Assembly: GCA_026386995.1 (NCBI GenBank)
Contig: JAPLMO010000082.1
Location: forward strand, 1 to 21,347
Direction of reading: 5' to 3'
Length of the DNA: 21,347 nucleotides
Source of the DNA: Planctomycetota bacterium
Lineage (GTDB): Bacteria > Planctomycetota > Phycisphaerae > FEN-1346
In this document: piece by piece, positions 1-5,897 of the stretch
Numbering within the stretch: position 1 is the stretch's first letter
Layout of the letters: each line of letters opens with the position of its first letter
Program-made: the position numbers and the translations under genes
Notes under the pieces: generated by a model
What the model was told of the DNA's origin: nothing
Seen by the model: only the letters and a program-made list of their open reading frames with translations
Database searches by the model: none

Positions 1-87
1 AAGGGCAGATCGATGATCTACGTGTGCGATGCGGCTGCCTTGAAGGCACTGGCCGTCGGGCTCGCTAAACTGACCCCCAGGAAGTGA
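1..87 (+). CDS. 3' end of an unidentified plus-strand gene (partial)
   Basis: Frame 1 is open from the window edge to a TGA at 85-87 and encodes 28 residues ending LAKLTPRK. The stretch IYVCDAAALKALAVGLAKL looks like a real alpha/beta-type protein C-terminus (a beta strand followed by an Ala/Leu-rich helix) rather than noise. No family can be named from so little. It is followed by a short hairpin at 121-146 and then by the first intergenic repeat copy. The gene body lies outside the window. Confidence 0.5.
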   Translation, partial: KGRSMIYVCDAAALKALAVGLAKLTPRK

Positions 88-120
88 CCGTCGCGCCGGA
101 AGGGCTGGTCGAAGACGCCT

Positions 121-146
121 TGGCGGTTGCCAACGGCGTACCGCCA
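121..146 (+). terminator. possible terminator hairpin after the partial gene
   Basis: TGGCGGT (121-127) and ACCGCCA (140-146) form a perfect 7-bp stem with a 12-nt loop, 34 nt after the stop of the partial plus-strand gene. No convincing T-run follows, so an intrinsic terminator is only possible. It could also be an uncharacterised structure at the edge of repeat module B. Confidence 0.3.
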
Positions 147-150
147 CGGC

Positions 151-228
151 TCTTGTCGGTTTCGCTCTGCGCGCATCGGCCAGGAAAGATAAAGGCCGGG
201 CGTCGACGCTCTCATCACCTCGCTGCGC
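151..228 (+). repeat. repeat module B, copy 0 (5' half, with a trace of A)
   Basis: The sequence from tctgcgcgcatcgg through the palindrome GCGTCGACGC to cctcgctgcg matches the 5' half of module B seen at 2211, 5706, 10781, 18171 and 21310. The preceding ctcttgtcggtttcg resembles the 3' end of module A, so this looks like a decayed A-B composite. The right arm of the B stem is missing. The match stops at about 228, and unique sequence follows to the end of the DUF1097 gene at 331. Confidence 0.85.
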
Positions 229-330
229 CAACAGCATAACATCGAAGGCGGACGTCAACAAAGCGCGAAGAACCCATCCGGCCGCACGTCGCGGCGAAGC
301 AAGGCGGATTTATCCCAGGATTGGTACTTC

Positions 331-876
331 TCAGGCCGCCGCGGCCACCTTCTTCTCGTACCACACGCGGAACGTCACCGAGACCCAGCCGAACACGAGG
401 CCTACGACGCATGCCGCAATCTCGGGCACGGCTATATTGGTATAGACCGTGGCGTTGTGCTCGGCCAGGCCCTTTGTGCCCATGAAGGCGAAGAACACGC
501 CCGCCCCGATGAACCACGAAGGGATGAAGTTGAGGCCCGGCACCCGCTCCATCGCGATCACCGGCGTCACGACGATGAGGACGGCCAAGGCATAGCCCCA
601 GTATCCGCCGAGGCCCGCGTTGCCGGCCAAGGCGTCGCCGAGCTCGAAAACGGCGATCGATGCCACGATGCCGCCGGCGTACCCCGCGAGCACCTTCAGC
701 GCCATCTTGATTGAGCACCCGGCCAGAAAGTACATCGCCCATGCCTGGAATGTGATCCACGTGGCAAGGCTATCCGCCCCCTCGCCGAGCGTCTTGGCGT
801 AGGGGGTAATCAGCATCAGGACGAACGCCTGAATCGCGATGAATACAGGGATGACCATGAATTTACCGAAGCTCAT
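331..876 (-). CDS. DUF1097-like small integral membrane protein
   Basis: A 181-residue, almost entirely hydrophobic protein with about five or six predicted membrane spans, for example MVIPVFIAIQAFVLMLI near the N-terminus, then segments around residues 45-80, 90-110, 120-138 and 148-170. It has a short basic tail ending KKVAAAA. Length and pattern resemble the DUF1097 (YcdZ-type) inner-membrane family, whose function is unknown. The start is fixed by a strong AGGAGGT seven bases before the ATG. A consensus-like promoter lies upstream at 955-983. It is a stand-alone unit that converges on the repeat copy at 151-228. The family call is from memory of the pattern and is moderately secure. The membrane nature is certain. 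Confidence 0.75.
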   Translation of the reverse strand: MSFGKFMVIPVFIAIQAFVLMLITPYAKTLGEGADSLATWITFQAWAMYFLAGCSIKMALKVLAGYAGGIVASIAVFELGDALAGNAGLGGYWGYALAVLIVVTPVIAMERVPGLNFIPSWFIGAGVFFAFMGTKGLAEHNATVYTNIAVPEIAACVVGLVFGWVSVTFRVWYEKKVAAAA

Positions 877-954
877 GCATACCTCCTATGGACGTCGGGT
901 GCCGGTGGTCCCTGGAGGCGCGAGGTTCCCTCGGCAGCCAGGAATGTGCGGAGG

Positions 955-983
955 ATTGTGCCGCAGGGCCGCAGGCGTGTCAA
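955..983 (-). promoter_or_regulatory. sigma-70-type promoter of the DUF1097 gene
   Basis: Reading the minus strand, a perfect TTGACA (978-983) is followed after exactly 17 bp by CACAAT (955-960), which matches four of six bases of TATAAT. Transcription would start near 948, giving a leader of about 70 nt that ends in the AGGAGGT ribosome binding site. This is the best classical promoter in the window. The rest of the gap from 984 to 1089 shows nothing recognisable. Confidence 0.65.
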
Positions 984-1188
984 GTAAATGCCCCGCTTGC
1001 GGCAAGAATCAGGCCCAACCGCTCGGCGAAGCAGGTGACCGCCCCCTTTCCCTCAATCGTTCCTCAAGAACCTGCCACGGTTCGTTGTATTAATGATCCG
1101 TGCGGTCCCACCGCTCGTTGCCGCTCACCACCTTGCGGACCATCTTGGCGATGCGGCGGCCCTGACCGTCGGGGCGGTTAACGGAGCG

Positions 1189-2043
1189 CTAGGCTTCGTC
1201 GCGGCGTCGCAGCCCCCAAGCCGTTGCCCACACCTGGGCGGCGAGGACACACACCGCGCCGGCAACCTGGATGGCAGTCAGCCTGTCCCCCGCCAGCCAG
1301 TACCCGAAGAGGACTGCAAAGACCGGCTCCATCGTCAGGATGATGGCCGTGCCGGCCGCCGAGAGGTGCTGCTGCACGAGCGTCTGAATGTAGAAGGCAA
1401 GCGCCGACGCCACGACGCCCACCATGAGCAGGCTGAGCCAGACCTGCCCCGAGGGCTGGGCCATCGGCTCAACGAACGGCCAGGCCGCGCCGAAGAGCAC
1501 GGCCGCCGCCAGCATCTGGCCGAGCGCCAAGACCAGAGCGTCGTGACCGCGGGCGTAGCGGGACAAGAGCGCGATGTGGAGTCCGAACGCGGCGGCGCAC
1601 CCGAGCGTCAGGAAGTCGCCGACCCTGAGTTCCCCCGGCATCTGCCCGGTCAGAAGCACGAGGCCGATCAGGCTGATTACCACGGAGACCAGAAGGGTCC
1701 AATCCAGGCGGACGCGGAAGAACGCCTTGGCGCTGATCGGCGCGAACACAACGAAGAGGCCCGTGATGAGACCCGAGTTGGTGGGCGTAGTGTACTGCAA
1801 GCCGAAGGTCTGGAGCAGGTAACCTGCGGCCATCGCCACGCCAATCGCGGCCCCCGCCCGCAGCGTCCGCCACGTCACCCGCTTCAGGCAGATGGGACCC
1901 AGCGCGGCGGCCGCAATCGCGAACCGGATGGCCAGGAATCCGACGACGCCATACGCCGCGGTGGCGTCTCTCACAACCACGAACGTCCAGCCCCAGATCG
2001 CCGTGACACCGACCAGGAGAACCACCAGAAGAACCCGTTTCAC
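1189..2043 (-). CDS. EamA/DMT-superfamily permease
   Basis: A 284-residue protein with ten predicted membrane helices arranged as two EamA repeats (about residues 1-135 and 145-280). Family hallmarks are the N-terminal AIWGWTFVVVRDA, the GLQYTTPTNSGLITGLFVVFAPI segment closing the first repeat, and HLSAAGTAIILTMEPVFAVLFGYWLAGDRLTAIQVAGAVCVLAAQ closing the second. Members export or exchange small metabolites such as amino acids, and the substrate cannot be predicted. The start is a GTG with GGAGG (2050-2054) six bases upstream. It overlaps by four bases (GTGA) the stop of a remnant reading frame that comes out of repeat module A. The ending is GLRRRDEA then TAG. Confidence 0.9.
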   Translation of the reverse strand: MKRVLLVVLLVGVTAIWGWTFVVVRDATAAYGVVGFLAIRFAIAAAALGPICLKRVTWRTLRAGAAIGVAMAAGYLLQTFGLQYTTPTNSGLITGLFVVFAPISAKAFFRVRLDWTLLVSVVISLIGLVLLTGQMPGELRVGDFLTLGCAAAFGLHIALLSRYARGHDALVLALGQMLAAAVLFGAAWPFVEPMAQPSGQVWLSLLMVGVVASALAFYIQTLVQQHLSAAGTAIILTMEPVFAVLFGYWLAGDRLTAIQVAGAVCVLAAQVWATAWGLRRRDEA

Positions 2044-2146
2044 ACACCGCCTCCGGCCAGGGTCATGAGCGCGAGTTCGGCTCCAAAGTTCAGCCGTTCC
2101 ACAGCGGGCAGCGCCCGGTTGGCTGCCGTGATATCCTGCACGGCCG
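2040..2146 (-). pseudogene. remnant reading frame fused to repeat A1, overlapping the permease start
   Basis: Downstream (leftward) of module A copy 1, the minus strand reads AAVQDITAANRALPAVERL, then NFGAELALMTLAGGGV and a TGA that overlaps the permease GTG by four bases. The composition and the coupled overlap look like the C-terminal tail of a former upstream gene. Its 5' part would have been replaced by the A-B repeat. The same frame stays open through the repeat up to an ATG at 2327, but that portion is repeat sequence and not conserved as protein in the other copies. The family is not recognised. Confidence 0.3.
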
Positions 2147-2208
2147 CTGTTCCTCCCGAATACTCCGTCCGCCTTATTCTACAAGCACTTACGTCTCTTG
2201 TCTGCCCC
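2147..2208 (+). repeat. repeat module A, copy 1 (upstream of the permease)
   Basis: The core runs from gttcctcccgaatactcc to tgtctgcccc. It differs from the copy at 21246 at a single position over the core up to tgtctg. On the minus strand it contains CAGACA (2199-2204), a 17-bp spacer and TAGAAT (2176-2181), then GGGAGGAA, all pointing towards the permease. It joins directly to module B (2211-2370) and so forms the only full-length A-B composite in the window. Confidence 0.95.
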
Positions 2209-2210
2209 GG

Positions 2211-2370
2211 TCTGCGCGCATCGGCCAAGAGATAAAGGCCAGGCGTCGACGCCCTCATCACCTCGCTACGATTGGCCTTCACGCCGGAATCCGCCATCTG
2301 GTTGTCGCAGACACCGCTCGCTGACACCCGTCACTCGCCCCGCAGGCCCCGGACGGGGTTTTCGGGACGC
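2211..2370 (+). repeat. repeat module B, copy 1 (full length)
   Basis: A full-length B of about 160 bp. The 5' half has AAGGCCA (2235-2241) and TGGCCTT (2273-2279), a perfect 7-bp stem whose 31-nt loop contains GCGTCGACGC in most copies (here gcgtcgacgcc). The 3' half ends in CCCCGGACGGGGTTTT (2347-2362), a small terminator-like hairpin, followed by cgggacgc. Short indels between copies (gaaagataaa versus gaaagagataaa) change the reading frame, so the module is not under protein-coding constraint. From 2371 to 2501 the sequence is unique with no supported gene. Confidence 0.95.
2347..2362 (+). terminator. terminator-like hairpin in module B
   Basis: CCCC-GGAC-GGGG followed immediately by TTTT. 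The stem is four G-C pairs, extendable by G-T wobbles. The same structure is present in B copy 3 (near 5841-5854). It is weakened in copy 2 (3971-3986), where one G of the right arm is A. It is short for an intrinsic terminator but conserved in position at the 3' end of B. Confidence 0.35.
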
Positions 2371-2501
2371 ACAGGTCGGCAGTCGACAGTCTTGTCCAAC
2401 CACATGGCCCATTCCCGCATGGGCAGACGGTCCACGGGCTGGGAAACCAGGGCGACCGAAAACGCTCGACGTGATTCACGCCCGCACCTTTTGCCGAACG
2501 G

Positions 2502-3788
2502 CTATCGGCCGCCTGCCCCAAGCGACCCGTCGGCCGCCAGTGGCCGGCTGCTGATCAACCCGATGCCGCGCCCGCCGGTGGTCCCCTTCTTGCCCGGCAC
2601 GGCGTTGTAGAACATCAGGAAGGTGTCGTTGGCGGGGTTGTAGACGAGCGAGATCTTGTGTGCGTACTGCTTGTCCAGCCCGCTCGGGTTTCCGCCTGCC
2701 TTGTAGAGCGGCTCGACGTGAGCGGTCCAGTGCAGCAGGTCGCGCGAGAAGGCAACCATGATGTGCGCCCCGCCGCGGCCCACGCCGAAATAGAACATGA
2801 CCCAGTGGTCCCCGTCGCGGAAGACTTTCGCGTCGGAGCAGAACTGCTCGTCGTAGCCGCCGCCGCGGTTACGCAGGACGGGGTTGCCCGCGTAGCGGGA
2901 CCAGTTCAGGAGATCCGTCGAGAAGGCGATGCCGGTCTGCTCCACGTGTCCGCCGGCGGCATTGTAGAAGTTGTAGAACTTGCCCTCGTGCTCGACAAGC
3001 CAAGGCTGGTAGATGCAGTCCTTCTCCCATTCGCCGCGGTCCGGCTCGAATACGGACAGGATATACTTGTCCTTCGCCCGCTTCCAGTGCAGGCCGTCTT
3101 CGCTCCCGGCAACGCCTTCGTAGCCGGGGCGAAGTTCGTAGCCGCCCTGGCGGGGGTACGCTCCGTAGAGCGTCCAGTATTTGCCCTGGTACCTCTTCAG
3201 CGTGCGCGGCGCCTTGAGGTCATAAGACTCGTAAAGGAACGCCCCCACCACGCAGCCGCCGTGGTCAAACTCGCCCTTGGGACCGTAGCCCATCGCCAGC
3301 CCTCTTTGCCTCCAGTGCACCAGGTCGGCGCTCTCGGCCACGAACGACTGGTAGCCTTTGCCGTCGAAGCCGATGAACGTCATGTACCACTTGGGGTCGC
3401 CGGGGACCTGGTAGACGGTGGGAACGTCGGTGCCCTGGATGTCGGGAAAGCCCTCGATCCCCGGGTTGGCGGGGACGACATGGTCGGGCCAGTAATGCCA
3501 GTTGCGAAACTTGGCCGACCACGCATCGAGCGTAGCCGCATCGATGGCCGCATCGCCCGCAGCGGAGATGGTTGAAGAGTCCGACTTGGCGGAGGATTGT
3601 TTCGTGGCCGCCGGCCCAGACTGAACGATCTGTACGGACGCGCTGGTGGGTTCCTCGTTCTTCCGGCCGGTGACTTCAGCCGTCGCGGCAGGCTGACCCT
3701 GTGGCAGACCCTGGGCGATGGCCGTCCAAGCCGCGGCCTGGATCAGAACAACAATCGCGGCCAAACATGGCATGTTCCCGATTTCCAT
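2502..3788 (-). CDS. secreted GH43-type five-bladed beta-propeller glycosidase
   Basis: A 428-residue protein. Residues 1-26 form a signal peptide (MPCLAAIVVLIQAAAWTAIAQG), followed by a Ser/Ala/Gln-rich linker to about residue 85. The rest is a propeller of the GH43/GH32/GH117/GH130-like superfamily. Repeated blade signatures are SADLVHWRQRG, SEDGLHWKRAK, STDLLNWSRYAGNPVL and SRDLLHWTAHVEPLY, and the acidic/aromatic positions GFPDIQGTDVPTVYQ and DEQFCSDAKVF are likely active-site strands. Such enzymes hydrolyse plant or matrix polysaccharide side chains, and the exact substrate is open. ATG at 3788 lies 11 bases after GGAGG supplied by repeat module A, and an in-frame ATG five codons later is an alternative start. 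It appears to be a single-gene unit driven from module A copy 2. Confidence 0.75.
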   Translation of the reverse strand: MEIGNMPCLAAIVVLIQAAAWTAIAQGLPQGQPAATAEVTGRKNEEPTSASVQIVQSGPAATKQSSAKSDSSTISAAGDAAIDAATLDAWSAKFRNWHYWPDHVVPANPGIEGFPDIQGTDVPTVYQVPGDPKWYMTFIGFDGKGYQSFVAESADLVHWRQRGLAMGYGPKGEFDHGGCVVGAFLYESYDLKAPRTLKRYQGKYWTLYGAYPRQGGYELRPGYEGVAGSEDGLHWKRAKDKYILSVFEPDRGEWEKDCIYQPWLVEHEGKFYNFYNAAGGHVEQTGIAFSTDLLNWSRYAGNPVLRNRGGGYDEQFCSDAKVFRDGDHWVMFYFGVGRGGAHIMVAFSRDLLHWTAHVEPLYKAGGNPSGLDKQYAHKISLVYNPANDTFLMFYNAVPGKKGTTGGRGIGLISSRPLAADGSLGAGGR

Positions 3789-3795
3789 GAACCTG

Positions 3796-3854
3796 CTGTT
3801 CCTCCCAAATATTCCGTCCGCCTTATTCTACAAGCACTTACGTCTCTTGTCTGC
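3796..3854 (+). repeat. repeat module A, copy 2 (promoter-proximal to the GH43-type gene)
   Basis: Nearly identical to copies 1 and 5, with one difference from copy 5 over the core. On the minus strand CAGACA (3848-3853), 17 bp, TAGAAT (3825-3830) and GGGAGGAA lead straight into the ATG at 3788, giving an inferred leader of about 30 nt. This is the clearest case of a repeat module supplying both promoter-like and ribosome-binding elements of a gene. Between it and the next B fragment, 3855-3900 is unique sequence replacing the 5' half of B. Confidence 0.95.
3825..3853 (-). promoter_or_regulatory. promoter-like element in module A (GH43-type gene)
   Basis: CAGACA-17-TAGAAT on the minus strand, matching four of six and five of six consensus bases. 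The predicted start is near 3818 and the downstream ATG is at 3788. The same pair is intact at 2176-2204 and 18138-18166 and is altered to TCGAAT in the copy at 19861. Function is inferred. Confidence 0.5.
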
Positions 3855-3900
3855 AATGCTCTTTGCCGCTACGGTTGAGGCCTTCCAACCAGAAAGGACG

Positions 3901-3996
3901 GCCTTCGTGCCAGAATCCGTCATCTGGTTGTCGCAGACACCGCCCGCTGACACCCGTCACTCGCCCCGCAGGCCCCGGACGGAGTTTTCGGGACGC
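3901..3996 (+). repeat. repeat module B, copy 2 (3' half only)
   Basis: It begins at gccttcgtgccagaatccg, exactly where the right arm of the B stem should end, and continues to ttcgggacgc. The 5' stem half is absent. Together with copies 0, 4 and 5, which retain the 5' half, this shows that B behaves as two separable halves. The following stretch, 3997-4145, is unique and has no recognisable gene. A short open frame there (4137 leftwards) is mostly repeat-derived. Confidence 0.9.
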
Positions 3997-4145
3997 GCAC
4001 CTGCCGACGCCCAACCGCCCGCGTTGCCAACGTTTCAGACGAGGTTGAGTTTTGGAGCAATACGCCATCCTCGGCACTTCATCAGTTCTTCGGCTGTGCG
4101 CTGGCATGCTCACGGGGAGGAGGTCACTTATCCTCATATTGGCAA

Positions 4146-5438
4146 CTAACGCCCCAGCAATTTAACCTCCTGCAAACACATGGCATATTTGCTTCCTGCC
4201 GGACGGGATTCGATTTTCGCCTTCCCCCATCCCGCGGCGAAGTTGGCTGAGTAACAAAGCCACAGGGTTCGCCCATCCGCGCTTATGAACTTCGAGGGAA
4301 TATTCACAAAATACGCTTGTTCGCCAAAGTGTTTCAGATAACCGGCCAGTTTCCATGGTCCGGTTACCTGGTCGGACTCGAGAATATAGGTGTTGAAATA
4401 GGCCACGGTGTTCCCGCCGTCCGTAACGCACATCAAGTACTTTTTCAGGGGCGCATTGTAGGTCATGGTCACACATCCCATGTTGTCTTTCCACGCGGCG
4501 ATCGGCTTGATGGTTTTGAAGTCACGACTCCAGATGGGCCTCCTGGACAGGTCGTGGCCGGCGAAGAATTCGTATTTCGACAGGTCGTTCATGTTCTCGA
4601 TAGACGGCGTGACGCGGACCAGGTAGATCTCATCGCCAGTGATCCAACTGTTGAAGGCAAACCGGCGGCCATCGGGTCCCGCCGACGCGCCATGCCCCAC
4701 AAGATAAGCCTTGGCATCCGGCGAATGCTCCATGTTTTTGCCAAAATCCACGAAATGCGGCGCTCCGATTTTCACCGGTTCGCCATTCAAGGCGGACTCT
4801 CCAAACAGCGGTTTCGCCGGCGTGCCAGGCGTCTCCGTCCACGTCTTCCCAAAATCAGTGGACCACCTGAAGCCAGGGATCGGACCGAGCCACGGCCAGT
4901 TGTAGGGAATATCGTCTCGTGTGACCCGCCATGAGGGATGCAGACAATAGGTTCCGTAGTACCAGACGCCGTTGTACACCAAGCTGCCGCAGGGATAGCG
5001 GCCTTCATAGGGTCGGGGACTGCTTTTGAAAACGCCCTGGTTCGTAACGATCAACTTGAGCGGATCATCACCCATAATCGTGGCGTGGCCCGTGGCCGCT
5101 GCGTCCCCCCCTGAGCCGCAACCCAGCCCGTTGACATTCCCATCGGTCCAGGGCGAATACATGTTTCCATCGGACGCCCAGGAAGGATACCACGTGTCTG
5201 CATCGGTGTATTCAGCATGCCGCCCTGTGAACTCCAGGCCGGTAAGCGTCTCCGAGGGCTTGAACGGACAGTCAGCCGGAGGTTCCGACCGCCACCGCCC
5301 CGCAGTGCTCTCACCTGACGGCGCGTCAGGCTTCATCTCAATCCTAGTTTGCGCGATCGTCTGCGCCGGACACTGGGTGCTCAGTGAAGTCATGAACATG
5401 GCGGTCATACCCAACAACACAAACAATCGGTTTATCAT
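4146..5438 (-). CDS. secreted beta-propeller-like protein, possible sialidase/glycosidase-fold
   Basis: A 430-residue protein with a clear signal peptide (MINRLFVLLGMTAMFMTSLSTQCPAQT). It is rich in Trp/Tyr/Gly and has propeller-style segments such as DADTWYPSWASDGNMYSPWTDG, then PGFRWSTDFGKTWTE (an Asp-box-like S-x-D-x-G-x-T-W), SKYEFFAGHD, YNAPLKKYLMCV and ADGRTLWLCYSANFA. The single S-TDFGKTW motif is typical of sialidase-like and BNR-repeat propellers. The overall pattern also fits DUF4185-like secreted proteins. Substrate is unknown, and its place in a glycan locus suggests a glycosidase or glycan-binding role. I chose the ATG at 5438 because AGGAGAAGGA sits just before it. The open frame continues upstream to 5513, but that extension is encoded by repeat module C. 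Confidence 0.65.
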   Translation of the reverse strand: MINRLFVLLGMTAMFMTSLSTQCPAQTIAQTRIEMKPDAPSGESTAGRWRSEPPADCPFKPSETLTGLEFTGRHAEYTDADTWYPSWASDGNMYSPWTDGNVNGLGCGSGGDAAATGHATIMGDDPLKLIVTNQGVFKSSPRPYEGRYPCGSLVYNGVWYYGTYCLHPSWRVTRDDIPYNWPWLGPIPGFRWSTDFGKTWTETPGTPAKPLFGESALNGEPVKIGAPHFVDFGKNMEHSPDAKAYLVGHGASAGPDGRRFAFNSWITGDEIYLVRVTPSIENMNDLSKYEFFAGHDLSRRPIWSRDFKTIKPIAAWKDNMGCVTMTYNAPLKKYLMCVTDGGNTVAYFNTYILESDQVTGPWKLAGYLKHFGEQAYFVNIPSKFISADGRTLWLCYSANFAAGWGKAKIESRPAGSKYAMCLQEVKLLGR

Positions 5439-5448
5439 CTGTTTCCTT

Positions 5449-5705
5449 CTCCTGTACTGGTCCACCGATTTGCGTGCCCTTCGCCTGGCGGCATAACCTG
5501 TTTCTTTGACCATTCCTACGGTAGCCTCCGAGACGTCTGGTCACAACTTCTTTCGGAGGCTGATTTGCCCGAGAACCACGGTTGTCAAAACCTGTTTCTC
5601 CCCGATCACTGGAGCCGTCACGTCAAGTCAGCCCTGCTCCACGTCATCTCCCTGGCGAGGCTCGCCTGTGCCCACACCTGGGGATGGGTTGCCGGAAGCC
5701 TTGCC
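5449..5705 (+). repeat. repeat module C, copy 1
   Basis: Similar along its whole length to 10523-10780, from ctcctgtactgg to gccggaagccttgcc. It contains a perfect 9-bp inverted repeat AGCCTCCGA (5523-5531) and TCGGAGGCT (5553-5561) with a 21-nt loop. Its left edge overlaps the AGGAG ribosome binding site of the gene starting at 5438. The right edge fuses to module B at the sequence where A fuses to B in other copies, so C replaces A as the partner of B. Confidence 0.95.
5518..5546 (-). promoter_or_regulatory. promoter-like element in module C, copy 1
   Basis: On the minus strand TTGTGA (5541-5546), 17 bp, TACCGT (5518-5523). The predicted start near 5511 would give a 73-nt leader to the ATG at 5438. 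The hexamers and spacer length are kept in copy 2 (TACCAT there). The two arms of the module C inverted repeat flank the -35 hexamer, an arrangement suggestive of an operator. Function is inferred. Confidence 0.4.
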
Positions 5706-5864
5706 CCGCACATCGGCCAGGAAAGATAAAGGCCAGGCGTCGACGCTCTGGCCACCTCGCTACGATTGGCCTTCGCGCCGGAATCCGTCATCTGGTTGTC
5801 GCAAACACCGCCCGCCGACACCTGTCACTCGCCCCGCAGGCCCCGGACGGGGTTTTCGGGACGC
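5706..5864 (+). repeat. repeat module B, copy 3 (full length)
   Basis: A complete B attached to C copy 1, including both stem arms (AAGGCCA, TGGCCTT), the GCGTCGACGC palindrome and the CCCCGGACGGGGTTTT hairpin. Compared with copy 1 it lacks two bases in gaaagataaa, which shifts any reading frame. It lies between the end of the esterase gene (5898) and the start of the propeller gene, upstream of the latter. Confidence 0.95.
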
Positions 5865-5897
5865 GCCCCGGTACAGTGGGTGGTAATTGACGGGCTG

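Noticed and set aside
2040..2327. Small protein encoded across module B and A (MSASGVCDNQM start)
   Set aside because: Other copies carry 2-bp indels that shift the frame, so the repeats are not conserved as protein. Only the non-repeat tail is kept as a possible remnant.
3838..4137. 99-residue minus-strand frame between the GH43-type and propeller genes
   Set aside because: Its second half is translated repeat (B and A), and the unique first third has no family resemblance or clear ribosome binding site.
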